Source: JBBQKG01 sp038326655
Lineage (GTDB): Bacteria > Actinomycetota > Thermoleophilia > Solirubrobacterales > JBBDJG01
Reading direction: 5' to 3'
NCBI GenBank assembly: GCA_038326655.1
Contig: JBBQKG010000001.1
Location: 116,989-180,988 of the forward strand
Length of the DNA: 64,000 bases
Notes under the pieces: model-generated
Seen by the model: only the letters and a program-made list of their open reading frames with translations
The model's database searches: none
What the model was told of the DNA's origin: nothing
Program-made: the position numbers and the translations under genes
Shown: piece by piece, positions 24,303-33,004 of the stretch
How the letters are laid out: each line of letters begins with the position of its first letter
Numbering within the stretch: the first letter of the stretch is position 1

Positions 24303-25714
24303 CCCGCGTCGCGGATTCGCTCGCGCGCTCGGTGCCGGTCGCGCTCGCGCGCGAGGCCCTCGGCCAGAAGCACTGGGTCGTGGGGGGGACGGTCAGGGAT
24401 GCGCTGCTCGGGCTCCCGATCGTCGATCTCGACCTGGTCGTCACGAGCGATGCGCGCGCTGCCGCGAAGGCGCTCGCGGATGCCTCCGGCGGACATCCCT
24501 TCGAGCTCTCCGAGGAGTTCGGGGGATGGCGCGTCGTGACGCCCGACCGGGCATGGCAGGCGGACATCACGCCGCTGCGGGCGGACACGATCGAGGGCGA
24601 CCTCGCGCTGCGCGACTTCACCCTGAACGCGATCGCGGTCGCGTCCGGAGCGGTCGACCTGATCGATCCCCACGGCGGCGCCCGCGACCTCGACGCGAAG
24701 GTCCTTCGCGCGGTTGGGGAGGGCTCGTTTCGCGACGACCCGCTGCGCACGATGCGAATGGCGCGGCTCGCGTCGGAGCTGGCGCTGGACGTCGACGCCC
24801 ACACGCGCGAGCTCGCGCGCGAGCAGGCGGGTGCGATCACCGGCGTATCGCCGGAGCGCAGCTTCTACGAGCTCCGGCGCCTGGTGGTCTCTGCCGACCC
24901 CCTGACCGGGCTCCGCCTGATGGACGAAGCAGGGCTGATCGCGGCGCTGCTGCCCGAGCTCGACGCGCTCAAGGACGTGGAGCAGAACCCCTACCACCAC
25001 CACGACGTGTGGGGACACACGATCGAGGTGCTGGAGCAGCTGATCGCGATCGAGCGCGACTTCGAGCCGGTCTTCGGCCCGCACGCGGAGGGCGTCGCCC
25101 GCGAGCTCGAGCGCCCGCTCGCCGACGAGCTCACCCGCCGGCAGGCCCTGCGACTCGGAGCGCTCCTGCACGACGTCGGCAAGCCGGCGACCCGCGCCGT
25201 CACGCCCGAGGGCCGGGTGATGTTCGTTGGCCACGACGAGCTCGGAGCGCGGATGAGCCGCGAGATCTCCAGGCGGCTGCGCGCCAGCGCCGGGCTCAGC
25301 GAGTTCCTCGCGCAGCTGGCACAGCATCACCTGCGGCTCGGCTTTCTCGTCCACCAGCGCCCGCTTTCGCGGCGCGACGTCTACCGCTACCTGCGGGCGT
25401 GTGAGCCGGTCGAGCTGGAGGTGACCGTGCTGACCGTCGCAGACCGGCTCGCGACGCGCGGCGAGCGCACGCGCCAGGAGGCGATCGACGACCACGTCGC
25501 GCTCGTCCGCGAGCTCGCGGGAGAGGCACTCGCATGGCGCGCCGACCCCCCGCGGCCACCGGTCTCGGGCAACGAGCTGATCGAGGAGCTGGGCGTCCCG
25601 CCGGGCCCCGAGATCGGGCGGCTGCTCGAGGAGCTGCGCGAGGCCGCCTTCGCGGGCGAGGTCCACTCCCGCGCCGACGCGCTGGCGCTCGCACGCACGT
25701 CGCTGCGCCTCTAA
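24299..25714 (+). CDS. cca: tRNA nucleotidyltransferase / poly(A) polymerase family protein with HD domain
   Basis: Template-free nucleotidyltransferase expected to add or repair the CCA end of tRNA. The N-terminal palm has HWVVGGTVRDALLGLPIVDLDLVVTSD, the GG...DxD metal motif, then DITPLRADTIEGDLALRDFTLNAIAVA and the RDDPLRTMRMARLASEL template-like helix. An HD domain follows (about residues 235-380) with HDVWGHTIEVL and LLHDVGKPATR. It is 471 aa. CCA-adding versus poly(A) activity cannot be told by eye; in actinobacteria CCA addition is usual. It ends convergently on the M28 gene, and the stops share CTAA. Confidence 0.88.
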   Translation: MTRVADSLARSVPVALAREALGQKHWVVGGTVRDALLGLPIVDLDLVVTSDARAAAKALADASGGHPFELSEEFGGWRVVTPDRAWQADITPLRADTIEGDLALRDFTLNAIAVASGAVDLIDPHGGARDLDAKVLRAVGEGSFRDDPLRTMRMARLASELALDVDAHTRELAREQAGAITGVSPERSFYELRRLVVSADPLTGLRLMDEAGLIAALLPELDALKDVEQNPYHHHDVWGHTIEVLEQLIAIERDFEPVFGPHAEGVARELERPLADELTRRQALRLGALLHDVGKPATRAVTPEGRVMFVGHDELGARMSREISRRLRASAGLSEFLAQLAQHHLRLGFLVHQRPLSRRDVYRYLRACEPVELEVTVLTVADRLATRGERTRQEAIDDHVALVRELAGEALAWRADPPRPPVSGNELIEELGVPPGPEIGRLLEELREAAFAGEVHSRADALALARTSLRL

Positions 25715-26856
25715 TCGGCTTCCGCGTGCCCGCGGATGAACGAGTCGAGCAGGCGGACCGCGTTTTCCACGCAGGCGTAGTCGACGTGCTCCGGAAGGTC
25801 CCACGGCTTGTGGTAGTTCGCGGGAAGGAAAAAGTCGTCGAGGCCGCCGAGCAGCGCCGTGGGATACCCGGCAAGGAGCGGTATCTGGCCGTCGGACGCG
25901 AACGAGTTGCTCAGGCCGCGGCGCACGGGAACGCCGAGCTCGCGCCCAGAACGCTCGAGCCGGTCCTTGACGTCTCGGGTGAAGGCGTGCAGGACCAGGA
26001 AGCCCTCCTTCTCGGCGATCGTCAAGTTCCCGGAGCCGAGCGTTTCAAGTGCGACGAACGTGGTCGTGCGCGGTGGGAGGGTGGGGAAGTGGCGGCGGCC
26101 CCATGCCTGCATTCCCTCTGACATGGACTCCTCCGAGCCCGTCGAGACCAGCAGCACTCGCACCCTCTCATGGCGCCGGCGTGCAAGCAACAGCAATGCC
26201 GCGACCGCCGCGAGGTTGTCGTTGGCGCCCGGGCTCACGGGAGAGCGAGCGATGTTCGCCATGAACGCGACCGCGCCGGCCGAGCACAGGGCGCCGAGCC
26301 GCCGCCGCCCCGCGGCGACCAGCAGTGGGCCCAGCACGACGCCCCACATGAGCGGCGGCCAGCGCTTCAGGCGTGGCAGGAGCTGTGGATAGCGCTGGGC
26401 CAACCAATAGGCGGCGGTGGTGTCGTAGATCGCGCCTCCGCGGGCCGCGTCGTGGTGTGCCACCAGGACGATCGTCCGCTCCGACTGCGCGTCACCGGTG
26501 ACGGCCGTGACGTTCCAGGTCCTCCGCTTGGGCAGCAGCATGCGGCGAAATACCCGCTTGCGGTGGTCGATGTCGTCCACGAGCAGCACCAGCGCGCCGA
26601 CCGCCAGCAGGCGTGACCTGCTGCCGGCGGCGACCACGGCAATCGCGTTCAGCAGTCCGATCGGCCACCAGAATCCGCCGTGCGCCTGCTCCGCCTCGAC
26701 ACGGGTGTCGAGGCCGGCGTCGCGAAAGCGGTCCGCGATCCACTCCGCCGCTTCGCGCTCCCCTTCCGAGGCGGACGGTCGCTCGATCACGCAGAGCTCG
26801 TCGACCAGGCGCCGGAGCTCCTGACGATCGATCGCTTCGGGAGCCACCAGCGTCAT
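25711..26856 (-). CDS. M28-family metallopeptidase with membrane segments
   Basis: Zinc aminopeptidase-like protein of 381 residues. Likely ligands in order: His/Asp in LVAHHDAARGG, Asp in GANDNLAAVAALLLLARR, the Glu-Glu pair in STGSEESMSEGM, Glu in ALETLGSGN, and the C-terminal His in YHKPWDLPEHVDY. Hydrophobic stretches before and inside the catalytic domain (about 65-95 and 165-215) suggest membrane anchoring, which is unusual for simple secreted M28 enzymes. Start: ATG complementary to 26854-26856, with TATCGT 10 nt upstream. The long upstream reading frame is not coding. It is divergent from the HIT gene with 42 nt between starts. Confidence 0.85.
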   Translation of the reverse strand: MTLVAPEAIDRQELRRLVDELCVIERPSASEGEREAAEWIADRFRDAGLDTRVEAEQAHGGFWWPIGLLNAIAVVAAGSRSRLLAVGALVLLVDDIDHRKRVFRRMLLPKRRTWNVTAVTGDAQSERTIVLVAHHDAARGGAIYDTTAAYWLAQRYPQLLPRLKRWPPLMWGVVLGPLLVAAGRRRLGALCSAGAVAFMANIARSPVSPGANDNLAAVAALLLLARRRHERVRVLLVSTGSEESMSEGMQAWGRRHFPTLPPRTTTFVALETLGSGNLTIAEKEGFLVLHAFTRDVKDRLERSGRELGVPVRRGLSNSFASDGQIPLLAGYPTALLGGLDDFFLPANYHKPWDLPEHVDYACVENAVRLLDSFIRGHAEAD

Positions 26857-26885
26857 CGGTCGCGGCACGATAGACGACCACGCCT

Positions 26886-26891
26886 TACAGT
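26886..26891 (+). promoter_or_regulatory. -10 box of the HIT gene (leaderless type)
   Basis: TACAGT, 7 nt before ATG 26899. The opposing TATCGT box of the M28 gene (complement of 26867-26872) is only 13 nt away, so the two promoters overlap. Confidence 0.45.
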
Positions 26892-26898
26892 TCTCGCG

Positions 26899-27309
26899 AT
26901 GCGCGACCCGGACTGCATCTTCTGCAAGGTCGTCGCCGGCGAGATCCCTGGCGAGATCGTCGATTCCGACGCGCGCACGGTCACGGTGATGGACATCAAC
27001 CCGGCCACGCGCGGTCACGCGGTCGTGATCCCGAGGAACCACAGCGAGAACCTGCTGACGGTGCCGGAGGACGACCTGGTCGCCACGGTCGCGGCGGTGC
27101 GCCGCATCGTGGAGCGCATGCGGGACACCCTGCGGCCGGACGGATTCAACGTCCTCAACAACATGGGCCGTGCCGCGTGGCAGTCGATCTTCCACTTCCA
27201 CGTCCACGTGATCCCGCGCTACGCCGACGACCCGTTGCAGCTGCCGTGGCTGCCCGAGCCGGCCGACTCCGCCGACCTCGCGGCCGTTGCCGACGAGCTT
27301 CGCCGCTAG
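26899..27309 (+). CDS. HIT-family nucleotide hydrolase
   Basis: Histidine-triad protein of the HinT branch (136 aa), hydrolysing adenosine phosphoramidates or related nucleotides. CIFCKVVAGEIPGEIVDSD carries the CxxC zinc pair, FNVLNNMGRAAWQSIFHFHVHVIPR the catalytic HxHxH motif. Start at the ATG 7 nt after TACAGT gives the canonical N-terminus MRDPDCIFC. infA follows 11 nt later with its own -10-like box. Confidence 0.93.
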   Translation: MRDPDCIFCKVVAGEIPGEIVDSDARTVTVMDINPATRGHAVVIPRNHSENLLTVPEDDLVATVAAVRRIVERMRDTLRPDGFNVLNNMGRAAWQSIFHFHVHVIPRYADDPLQLPWLPEPADSADLAAVADELRR

Positions 27310-27320
27310 AGTTTCGCGGA

Positions 27321-27539
27321 ATGTCAAAGGAAGAGAAGATCGAGATGGAGGGCGAGATCGTGGAGGCGCTGCCCAACACGATGTTTCGCGTGAAGCTCGA
27401 CAACGACCACATGGTGCTGGGCCACATCTCCGGCAAGATGCGCCGCCATTACATCCGCATCCTGCCGGGTGACCGCGTGAAGATCGAGTTGTCGCCCTAC
27501 GATCTCGAGCGCGGCAGGATCACCTACCGCTACAAGTAG
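27321..27539 (+). CDS. infA: Translation initiation factor IF-1 paralogue
   Basis: A 72-residue S1/OB-fold protein: MSKEEKIEMEGEIVEALPNT, FRVKLDNDHMVLGHISGKMR, IRILPGDRVKIELSPYDL, GRITYRYK. All are canonical IF-1 blocks, and the length is exact. It binds the ribosomal A site during initiation. TAGAGT at 27307-27312, overlapping the HIT stop, is 8 nt from the ATG. Its position outside the ribosomal-protein locus (usually adk-map-infA-rpmJ) hints at a second copy or a moved gene. Confidence 0.95.
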   Translation: MSKEEKIEMEGEIVEALPNTMFRVKLDNDHMVLGHISGKMRRHYIRILPGDRVKIELSPYDLERGRITYRYK

Positions 27540-27564
27540 CGGCGCCTCAGGCTAAGGCGGGGCG

Positions 27565-28944
27565 CTACTCGCTCGAGGGGGCGACGGCGGAAGCGGCCCT
27601 TGCCAGGGGCGGAAGGGCCTCGACGTGCCGGCGGTCGGTCAGCTGCTCGAGCAGCTCCGCGACGTCCAGGAGATGCTCGTCCTCGCGCCACGGGGCGAGC
27701 AGCTGCAATCCGATCGGCAGGTTGGACGCGGTGAGCCCGCACGGGACCGAGGCGGCGGGCGTCCCGGCCAGGTTCCCGAGACCGCCCTGGCGAACGTTGG
27801 CGAAATCGGCCGGAACGCGGCCGGAGGGCAGCTCCACCGCGGGGTCCTCGATCGGGGGCGCAGGCGCAGGGACGGTCGGGCAGGCGATCACGTCGACATC
27901 CGCGAACGCCCGCGCAAGCGCGCGCCGAAGCTGGGCCCGCACCCTGTCCACTTTCACGAGCGCAGCAGCCGACAGCAGGAGCCGGTACTTCCCGAGCGCG
28001 CGCCCGATCGGCGACAGTTGCGGCTCCAGCTCTCGCATCAGCGGCTCCTTCGCGTCCGGGACGCCCTCGATGCCGAGGCGGATGACGGTCGCGGTCACGA
28101 CGTGCTCGAGGCCTTCGAGGTCGATCTCGCGCACCTCGAGCCCCGCTTCGGCGAGCCGGTCCACCGCGGCTCGGCAGGCGCTCTCGACCTCGGGATCGAG
28201 GTCGCGCCACAGCGCGGAGGGGATCCCGAGGCGCAGCGTGGTCGCGCGGCGGCTCGCGAGCGGCCGCCCGAGCAGCACGCCGCCCAGCAGGCGCGTGTCC
28301 TCGGCGTCGCGGCAGAGCGGTCCGGGCGCGCCCATCGAGGCAAAGCCGTGCGTGTAGCCGTCGGGAGGCACCAGCCCCCAGGTGAACTTGAGCCCCGTCA
28401 CGCCGCAGTAGGCGGCCGGGTACCGGATCGAGCCGCCGCCATCGCTGCCGACCGCGCCCGCCACGAGCCGCGCTCCGACCGCCGACGCGGAGCCGCCCGA
28501 CGAGCCGCCGCCGCAGCGCGTGACGTCCCAGGGCGTCGCGCACGGGCCATAGGCGGAGATGTGCCCCGTGGAGCCGGCGCCGAGCTCGTGCATGTTCGTG
28601 ACGGCGACGATCACCGCGCCCGCGTCGCGCAGGCGCCGGTAGACCGCAGACTCGCCGGGCCCGACTCCGAACGGGTTCAGCGCGGCGCCGTCGCGCGGAG
28701 CCCGCCAGGGCAGCGCGAACATGTCCTTCACTGCGATCGGCACGCCGTGCAGAGGCCCGTCCGGCGCCTCGGCCAGCATCCGCGCCGCCTCGTTGGGGAA
28801 CCGCTCCGCGATCGAGCGCAGCGGGCCGTCGCGCTCGTCGATGCGGGCCAGCGTCGCCTCGAGCAGCTCGGTTGCGTCGAGCTCGCCCTCGGCGATCGCG
28901 CGCGCCTGCTCTCGAAGCGTCAGGTCCTGGGGGTGTTCCGTCAC
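27565..28944 (-). CDS. Amidase-signature family hydrolase (GatA/AtzE-like)
   Basis: A 459-residue amidase-signature enzyme. The Ser-cisSer-Lys triad is present: Lys in PIAVKDMFALP, cis-Ser in CGGGSSGGSASAVGARL, nucleophile Ser in GSDGGGSIRYPAAYCG. Length and layout fit GatA-like enzymes but several stand-alone amidases look alike. The GTG start overlaps the TGA of a 70-aa upstream gene resembling AtzG/GatC-type small subunits, suggesting a two-subunit amidase rather than the Glu-tRNA amidotransferase; no gatB is nearby. Substrate unknown. Confidence 0.87.
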   Translation of the reverse strand: MTEHPQDLTLREQARAIAEGELDATELLEATLARIDERDGPLRSIAERFPNEAARMLAEAPDGPLHGVPIAVKDMFALPWRAPRDGAALNPFGVGPGESAVYRRLRDAGAVIVAVTNMHELGAGSTGHISAYGPCATPWDVTRCGGGSSGGSASAVGARLVAGAVGSDGGGSIRYPAAYCGVTGLKFTWGLVPPDGYTHGFASMGAPGPLCRDAEDTRLLGGVLLGRPLASRRATTLRLGIPSALWRDLDPEVESACRAAVDRLAEAGLEVREIDLEGLEHVVTATVIRLGIEGVPDAKEPLMRELEPQLSPIGRALGKYRLLLSAAALVKVDRVRAQLRRALARAFADVDVIACPTVPAPAPPIEDPAVELPSGRVPADFANVRQGGLGNLAGTPAASVPCGLTASNLPIGLQLLAPWREDEHLLDVAELLEQLTDRRHVEALPPLARAASAVAPSSE

Positions 28945-29153
28945 TGTGCGGGCGCCTCGCTCGGAGCGCGCGAGGGGTCGAAGTCGTGCTCGGGCGCGAC
29001 ATCGCTGAGGTCGGCCGCGAGCAGCGCGTCCAGCGGAGGCCCGTAGACCTGTTCGGCCGCGCGCATCACCGCGAGGTCGACCTCGTCCACGGTGATGCCG
29101 TAGCGGGCCAGCGCCAGTCGCACGTACGTGTCGAACTGCTCAGCGGCGTCCAT
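28941..29153 (-). CDS. Small AtzG/GatC-like subunit (70 aa)
   Basis: Start ATG complementary to 29151-29153; TGA overlaps the amidase GTG by 4 nt. The protein is a short two-helix segment (FDTYVRLALARYGITVDEVD, then VMRAAEQVYGPPLDALLAADL) followed by an extended tail PEHDFDPSRAPSEAPAQ. Short helical subunits with a wrapping proline-rich tail of this DPSRxP type are seen in GatC and AtzG, which stabilise amidase partners. The assignment rests on size, tail and position. A TAGGCT box lies 11 nt before the start. Confidence 0.65.
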   Translation of the reverse strand: MDAAEQFDTYVRLALARYGITVDEVDLAVMRAAEQVYGPPLDALLAADLSDVAPEHDFDPSRAPSEAPAQ

Positions 29154-29291
29154 CGAGCGGCCGAAGCCTACACGCACGAACAGGGGAAGCGGCGGAGGGG
29201 GAGAATCAGACACGGAACACCCGGCACACCTGCGGCGGTCCGACCGTCCAGTGCGCGGAACTTTGGTGCGCCCGGTGTGTTCCGTTTCGAG

Positions 29292-30038
29292 ATGCGACTC
29301 AGAGCGATACATGTCATCGCCCTCGCCGCGACGCTGGTCTTCAGCGCTGGCGCGATCGCGACCGCGGCGAAAGCGCCGCAGCAGACGCCGAAGTCGATCG
29401 TGCTCGGCAAGACCGCCACCTACCCGGTCTCGGGCTGCCCCGACCCGTCCAAATGCGAGGTCGTCGCGAGGGTCACCGGCATCCAGATGATGGCGGACGG
29501 CGTCTCGCATCCCTTCCGCGTGCCGAAGACCGGGACGCTCGTGTCCTGGTGGCTCAAGCTCCCGAAGCTCCAGACCACGCAGATGCGCTCTTTCAACACG
29601 TTCTTCGGTGGAGATCCGGCGGCGCGGATCGCCGTCCTCCGTCGGGGCAAGCGCGGCAGGTTCCGGCTCGTCGGCCAGGGCGAGACCCAGAGCCTGAAGG
29701 CCGATCTCGGCACGCCCGGACGCGCGCGCTACAAGCTGGCCCAGCCGCTGCGGGTGCAGGCAGGCGACTACATCGGCCTGACCGCGGTCACATGGGTGCC
29801 GGCGTTCGCGGTCAACCTCGACGGCACTCAGAACTACTGGCTCGCGAGCCGGGCGCGCAGCCGCTGCGACACACCCTCGAGCAAGGACCCCAAGCGGTTC
29901 GCCGCCTACTACAAGGGCTCGCAGGCACACCTCGTGCCGAGCACCGCGAAGCTCTATCAGTGCACCTACCAGACCGCGCGCCTGCTCTACTGGGCGCGGA
30001 TCGTGCCGGACCCCGTGGCGCCGGCCCCGACGGGCTAG
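29292..30038 (+). CDS. Exported protein of unknown function (248 aa)
   Basis: Start at ATG 29292 gives a clear signal peptide (MRLRAIHVIALAATLVFSAG ... ATA). The mature protein has a Cys pair at CPDPSKCEV near the N-terminus and further Cys in RSRCDTPSS and LYQCTYQ, suggesting disulfides. It is beta-rich with RVPKTGTLVSWWLKLP and LRVQAGDYIGLTAV. I do not recognise the family; the pattern resembles a lectin-like or CARDB-type sandwich. The interval between it and the divergent 70-aa gene holds a distant inverted repeat (ACGGAACAC at 29212, GTGTTCCGT at 29277). Confidence 0.75.
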   Translation: MRLRAIHVIALAATLVFSAGAIATAAKAPQQTPKSIVLGKTATYPVSGCPDPSKCEVVARVTGIQMMADGVSHPFRVPKTGTLVSWWLKLPKLQTTQMRSFNTFFGGDPAARIAVLRRGKRGRFRLVGQGETQSLKADLGTPGRARYKLAQPLRVQAGDYIGLTAVTWVPAFAVNLDGTQNYWLASRARSRCDTPSSKDPKRFAAYYKGSQAHLVPSTAKLYQCTYQTARLLYWARIVPDPVAPAPTG

Positions 30039-30054
30039 CCGGGGCTCCCCGGCG

Positions 30055-30399
30055 TCAGCACGCGCCCGGGTTGTCCTTGCAGAATTGCTCGAACTTGTCC
30101 GCGGGGCTTCCCTGCGGAGGCGCGACGTCGTGTTGCGGCGTGTCGTTCTGCGGGGTCTGCGCGCCGCCGCTGCCGCCGCTCGGCGTCGTCGCGGTCTGTG
30201 TCGGCGTCGACGTGGTCGTGTCGGTCGAGGTCGTCTTTTGGTCCGTGGTGCCGCTGTCGCCCTTGAGCGAGCCGGGCGGCGGCCTCAGCTCGGGGACGCT
30301 CGGCGTCGCCGAGCCCGAGTCGCCGGAGTCGGCGATCACGACCCCCACGATCAGGCCGGTCACGACGGCGGCTATCGCGATGATGGCGAAGCGTCGCAA
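30055..30399 (-). CDS. Membrane-anchored Thr-rich small protein (114 aa)
   Basis: A TTG start complementary to 30397-30399 yields MRRFAIIAIAAVVTGLIVGV, one N-terminal membrane helix, then a Ser/Thr/Pro/Gly-rich linker of about 70 residues and a short C-terminal segment PADKFEQFCKDNPGAC with two Cys. Longer in-frame starts exist inside the zinc-ribbon gene but give Arg-rich nonsense. It follows that gene by 5 nt, so the pair is one operon. Function unknown; the C-terminus could be a small disulfide-stapled exposed tip. Confidence 0.55.
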   Translation of the reverse strand: MRRFAIIAIAAVVTGLIVGVVIADSGDSGSATPSVPELRPPPGSLKGDSGTTDQKTTSTDTTTSTPTQTATTPSGGSGGAQTPQNDTPQHDVAPPQGSPADKFEQFCKDNPGAC

Positions 30400-30404
30400 A
30401 CTGC

Positions 30405-30710
30405 TCAGCGGCCGCCCTTGGAGGGCTCCCCGAGGGCCGGCAGCCGCCGCAGGCAGTACGGGCAGTCGCTCAGATCGCGGCCGACGAGCTGCTCGCAATG
30501 GGGACACATACGGAGGTTCTCCGGCGCGCGGAGCAGGCCGGACTGGTTGTCCGAGAGCGGCACGAGCTTGGCGACGACCTCCATGCGCTCACCCGTGACG
30601 TGGTCGTAGTAGCCGATCTCGTCGGGATCCGGCACGTTGCCGTCGACCGTGATCACGGCCTCGCGGCCCGACGCAGGGGCGCGCAGGCGGTATCGCTCGG
30701 GCAGTCCCAT
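30405..30710 (-). CDS. Zinc-ribbon-containing protein (101 aa)
   Basis: The C-terminal part has CPHCEQLVGRDLSDCPYC, two CxxC knuckles forming one treble-clef or ribbon zinc site. The N-terminal half (MGLPERYRLRAPASGREAVI ... IGYYDHVTGERMEVVAKLVP) looks like a small beta domain. No enzyme motif. TATCTT lies 10 nt before the ATG on the minus strand. It precedes the membrane-anchored Thr-rich gene and is divergent from the glycosyltransferase. Confidence 0.75.
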   Translation of the reverse strand: MGLPERYRLRAPASGREAVITVDGNVPDPDEIGYYDHVTGERMEVVAKLVPLSDNQSGLLRAPENLRMCPHCEQLVGRDLSDCPYCLRRLPALGEPSKGGR

Positions 30711-30801
30711 GACGCGGGCAAAGATAGCAAGCGGCCTTCCCGCGACCGCTCGGGAGTGGGGCGTGGGGCCGAGACCTGTCGCTGCCGCCCGGCCGGGTTT
30801 C

Positions 30802-30807
30802 TAGACT
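30802..30807 (+). promoter_or_regulatory. -10 box of the glycosyltransferase gene
   Basis: TAGACT, 7 nt before the GTG start, no room for a Shine-Dalgarno. Confidence 0.45.
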
Positions 30808-30814
30808 CGCTCGA

Positions 30815-32488
30815 GTGAAGCTGCTCATCTTCCATGGCTACCTGCTGCGCGGGACCGGCTCGAACGTCTACAACTCCGAGCTCGTCGAGACGCTCGTGCG
30901 GCTCGGTCACGAGGTCCACCTGCTCTGCCAGGAGCCCGATCCGGCCGAGCTCGGCTTCGTCGACTCGGTCGGCGACTGGGAGCGCGGCCGCCTGGAGGTG
31001 CGCCCCGTGCGCCGACCCGCCTACCGCGGGCGCTGCACGGTCTACCGGCCGGACATCCACGGCCTGCTGCCGGTGTATGTGTACGACACTTACGACGGGT
31101 TCGAGGTCAAGACCTTCGACGCGCTCACCGGCGCCGAGCTCGCCGGCTACCTGGACGCGAACGTGTGCGCCGTGCGCGAGGTCGCCGAGCTGGTCGAGCC
31201 GGACGCCGGCTTCGCGAACCATGCGGTGATGGGGCCCGTGATCCTGGCGCGCGCGCTGGGCGACGTGCCCTATGCCGTGAAGATCCACGGCTCCGCGCTG
31301 GAGTACACCGTGAAGCCGCACTACCAGCGGTTTGCCCCCTACGCCAGCGAAGGCCTGGTGCCCGCGAAGGCGGTGCTCGTCGGCTCGCGGCACACCGCCG
31401 AGAGCCTCTGGGCGGCAATGCCCCTCGAGGGCCTGCGCGAGCGCACCTTCCTCGGGCCTCCCGGGGTCGACGTCCACACGTTCTCGCCGCGCGACAAGGC
31501 AGGCGCGGCGGAGGAGCTGCACGGGCTCGTGCGCTGGCTCGAAAGCGCCGAGCGGACCGGCTTCAACGCCGCCGCGGAGGAGGCGCTCGACGTGCTCTGC
31601 GATCCCCGCCGGGCCAATCCGCCGACAGCGGAAGCGCTCGCGGAGGTGCGCGCCGGCTACGACACGCGCGGGATCGACGCCTACGCTCCTCACGACCTGG
31701 CCGCCGTCGACCCGCGGATCCACCCGATCGTCTGCTTCGTGGGAAAGCTGATCGTGTCGAAGGGCATCGACCTCCTGATCGCCGCGTGGCCGCTGGTCCT
31801 CATGCGCGAGCCCCAGGCGCGCCTCGTGCTGGTCGGCTTCGGCACCTACCGCGAGGGCGTCGAGCTTCTGATCAGGGGCCTCGAGCACGAGGACGAGCGC
31901 CTCCTGATGCACGTCTGCCGGCAGGGCCGCGGGCTCGAGGGCGGCCCGCAGGACCAGCTCACCTACCTGCGCGCGTTCCTGGAGGGCCTCGCAGGGCACC
32001 ACGAGCGGTACTTCGCCGCGGCGCGGAAGATGCGGGAGACGATCGTCTTCACCGGGCGGCTCGAGCACGGCGAGCTGGCACGCCTGCTGCCGTCGGCCGA
32101 GGAGGTCGTGGTGCCGAGCATGTTCCCCGAAGCGTTCGGGATGGTCGCCGCGGAGGCGGCGGCGTCGGGAGCGTTTCCGATCTGCGCCGGTCACTCCGGT
32201 CTCGCCGAGGTCACCAGCATCCTCGGCGAGCGGCTGCCGCCGCGCGTCCGCGAGCTGCTCACGTTCGAGCGCGGCATGCGCGCGGTCGAGGACCTCGGCT
32301 ACGCGATGAACGAGTGGCTCCAGGTCGACGAACGGCTGCGGGCATCCGCGCGGGCCTCGCTGGTGCACACCTCCGACGAGAGCTTCGGATGGGAGGCGGT
32401 GGCGGAGACGGTCCTTTCGGCCTCGCAGGGCCGCACGACGCGGCTCGAGCCGGTTCCCGGCGCGGTCCCGTTTGCCCAGGCAGGCTGA
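30815..32488 (+). CDS. GT-B glycosyltransferase (family 4-like), long form
   Basis: N-terminal KLLIFHGYLLRGTGSNVYNSELVETLVRLGHEVHLL is the GT4 acceptor-domain start. The nucleotide-sugar half has VCFVGKLIVSKGIDLLIAAW and the E-x7-E motif in PEAFGMVAAEAAASG. At 557 aa it is about 150 longer than typical GT4 enzymes; the extra part is split between a helical insert about residues 225-295 (rich in AEELHGLVRW, FNAAAEEALDVL) and one about 345-410. No sugar-nucleotide or polymerase genes are adjacent, so acceptor and sugar are unknown. Confidence 0.85.
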   Translation: MKLLIFHGYLLRGTGSNVYNSELVETLVRLGHEVHLLCQEPDPAELGFVDSVGDWERGRLEVRPVRRPAYRGRCTVYRPDIHGLLPVYVYDTYDGFEVKTFDALTGAELAGYLDANVCAVREVAELVEPDAGFANHAVMGPVILARALGDVPYAVKIHGSALEYTVKPHYQRFAPYASEGLVPAKAVLVGSRHTAESLWAAMPLEGLRERTFLGPPGVDVHTFSPRDKAGAAEELHGLVRWLESAERTGFNAAAEEALDVLCDPRRANPPTAEALAEVRAGYDTRGIDAYAPHDLAAVDPRIHPIVCFVGKLIVSKGIDLLIAAWPLVLMREPQARLVLVGFGTYREGVELLIRGLEHEDERLLMHVCRQGRGLEGGPQDQLTYLRAFLEGLAGHHERYFAAARKMRETIVFTGRLEHGELARLLPSAEEVVVPSMFPEAFGMVAAEAAASGAFPICAGHSGLAEVTSILGERLPPRVRELLTFERGMRAVEDLGYAMNEWLQVDERLRASARASLVHTSDESFGWEAVAETVLSASQGRTTRLEPVPGAVPFAQAG

Positions 32489-32593
32489 CCTCGCCGGCCC
32501 CCTGATCGCAGCCCGGCTTTGGGGTTGACCGGTGAGGTAGCCTTGCCTTTACGGTCAAGAGACAATAATCACGAGCGCCCCCGGGAGGAGTGC

Positions 32594-32980
32594 ATGCAAG
32601 TTCGCGATGGGATGTCCAGTGTCGTGCTGACGATCGGCCCGAACCACACGCTGCGCGAGGCGGCGAAGCTGATGACCGACCGGAGCGTCGGCGCCGCCGT
32701 GGTGGTCGATCCCGAAAGCCCCGGGCCCGGGATCGTGACCGAGCGCGACATCCTTCGCTCGCTGGCGAACGGCGACGACCCCACGGTCGAGCTCGTGCGC
32801 GACCACCTCACCGACGAGCTGATCTCTGCCTCGCCGGAATGGAGCCTCGAGCAGGCCGCCGAGACGATGGTCGAGCACGGTTTCCGCCACCTCCTGGTCG
32901 TGAACGGCGCCGACCTGCTCGGCGTGCTGTCGATGCGCGACATCGTGCGGTGCTGGGTCAGCGCCGGGGTGGTGGGGTAG
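32594..32980 (+). CDS. CBS-domain pair protein
   Basis: A 128-residue Bateman module: CBS1 MQVRDGMSSVVLTIGPNHTL ... GIVTERDILRSL and CBS2 ELISASPEWSLEQAAETM ... LLGVLSMRDIVRCW. ATG 32594 is chosen over the longer frame because GGAGG at 32584-32588 sits 5 nt before it. No fused effector. TTGACC at 32525-32530 may be part of its promoter. Confidence 0.9.
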   Translation: MQVRDGMSSVVLTIGPNHTLREAAKLMTDRSVGAAVVVDPESPGPGIVTERDILRSLANGDDPTVELVRDHLTDELISASPEWSLEQAAETMVEHGFRHLLVVNGADLLGVLSMRDIVRCWVSAGVVG

Positions 32981-33004
32981 GGCTGCGGCTCAGGCCGCCG
33001 GGCG

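Noticed and set aside
28872..29291. N-terminal extension of the exported 248-aa protein
   Set aside because: The extension is antisense to the amidase and small-subunit genes; the signal peptide begins at ATG 29292.
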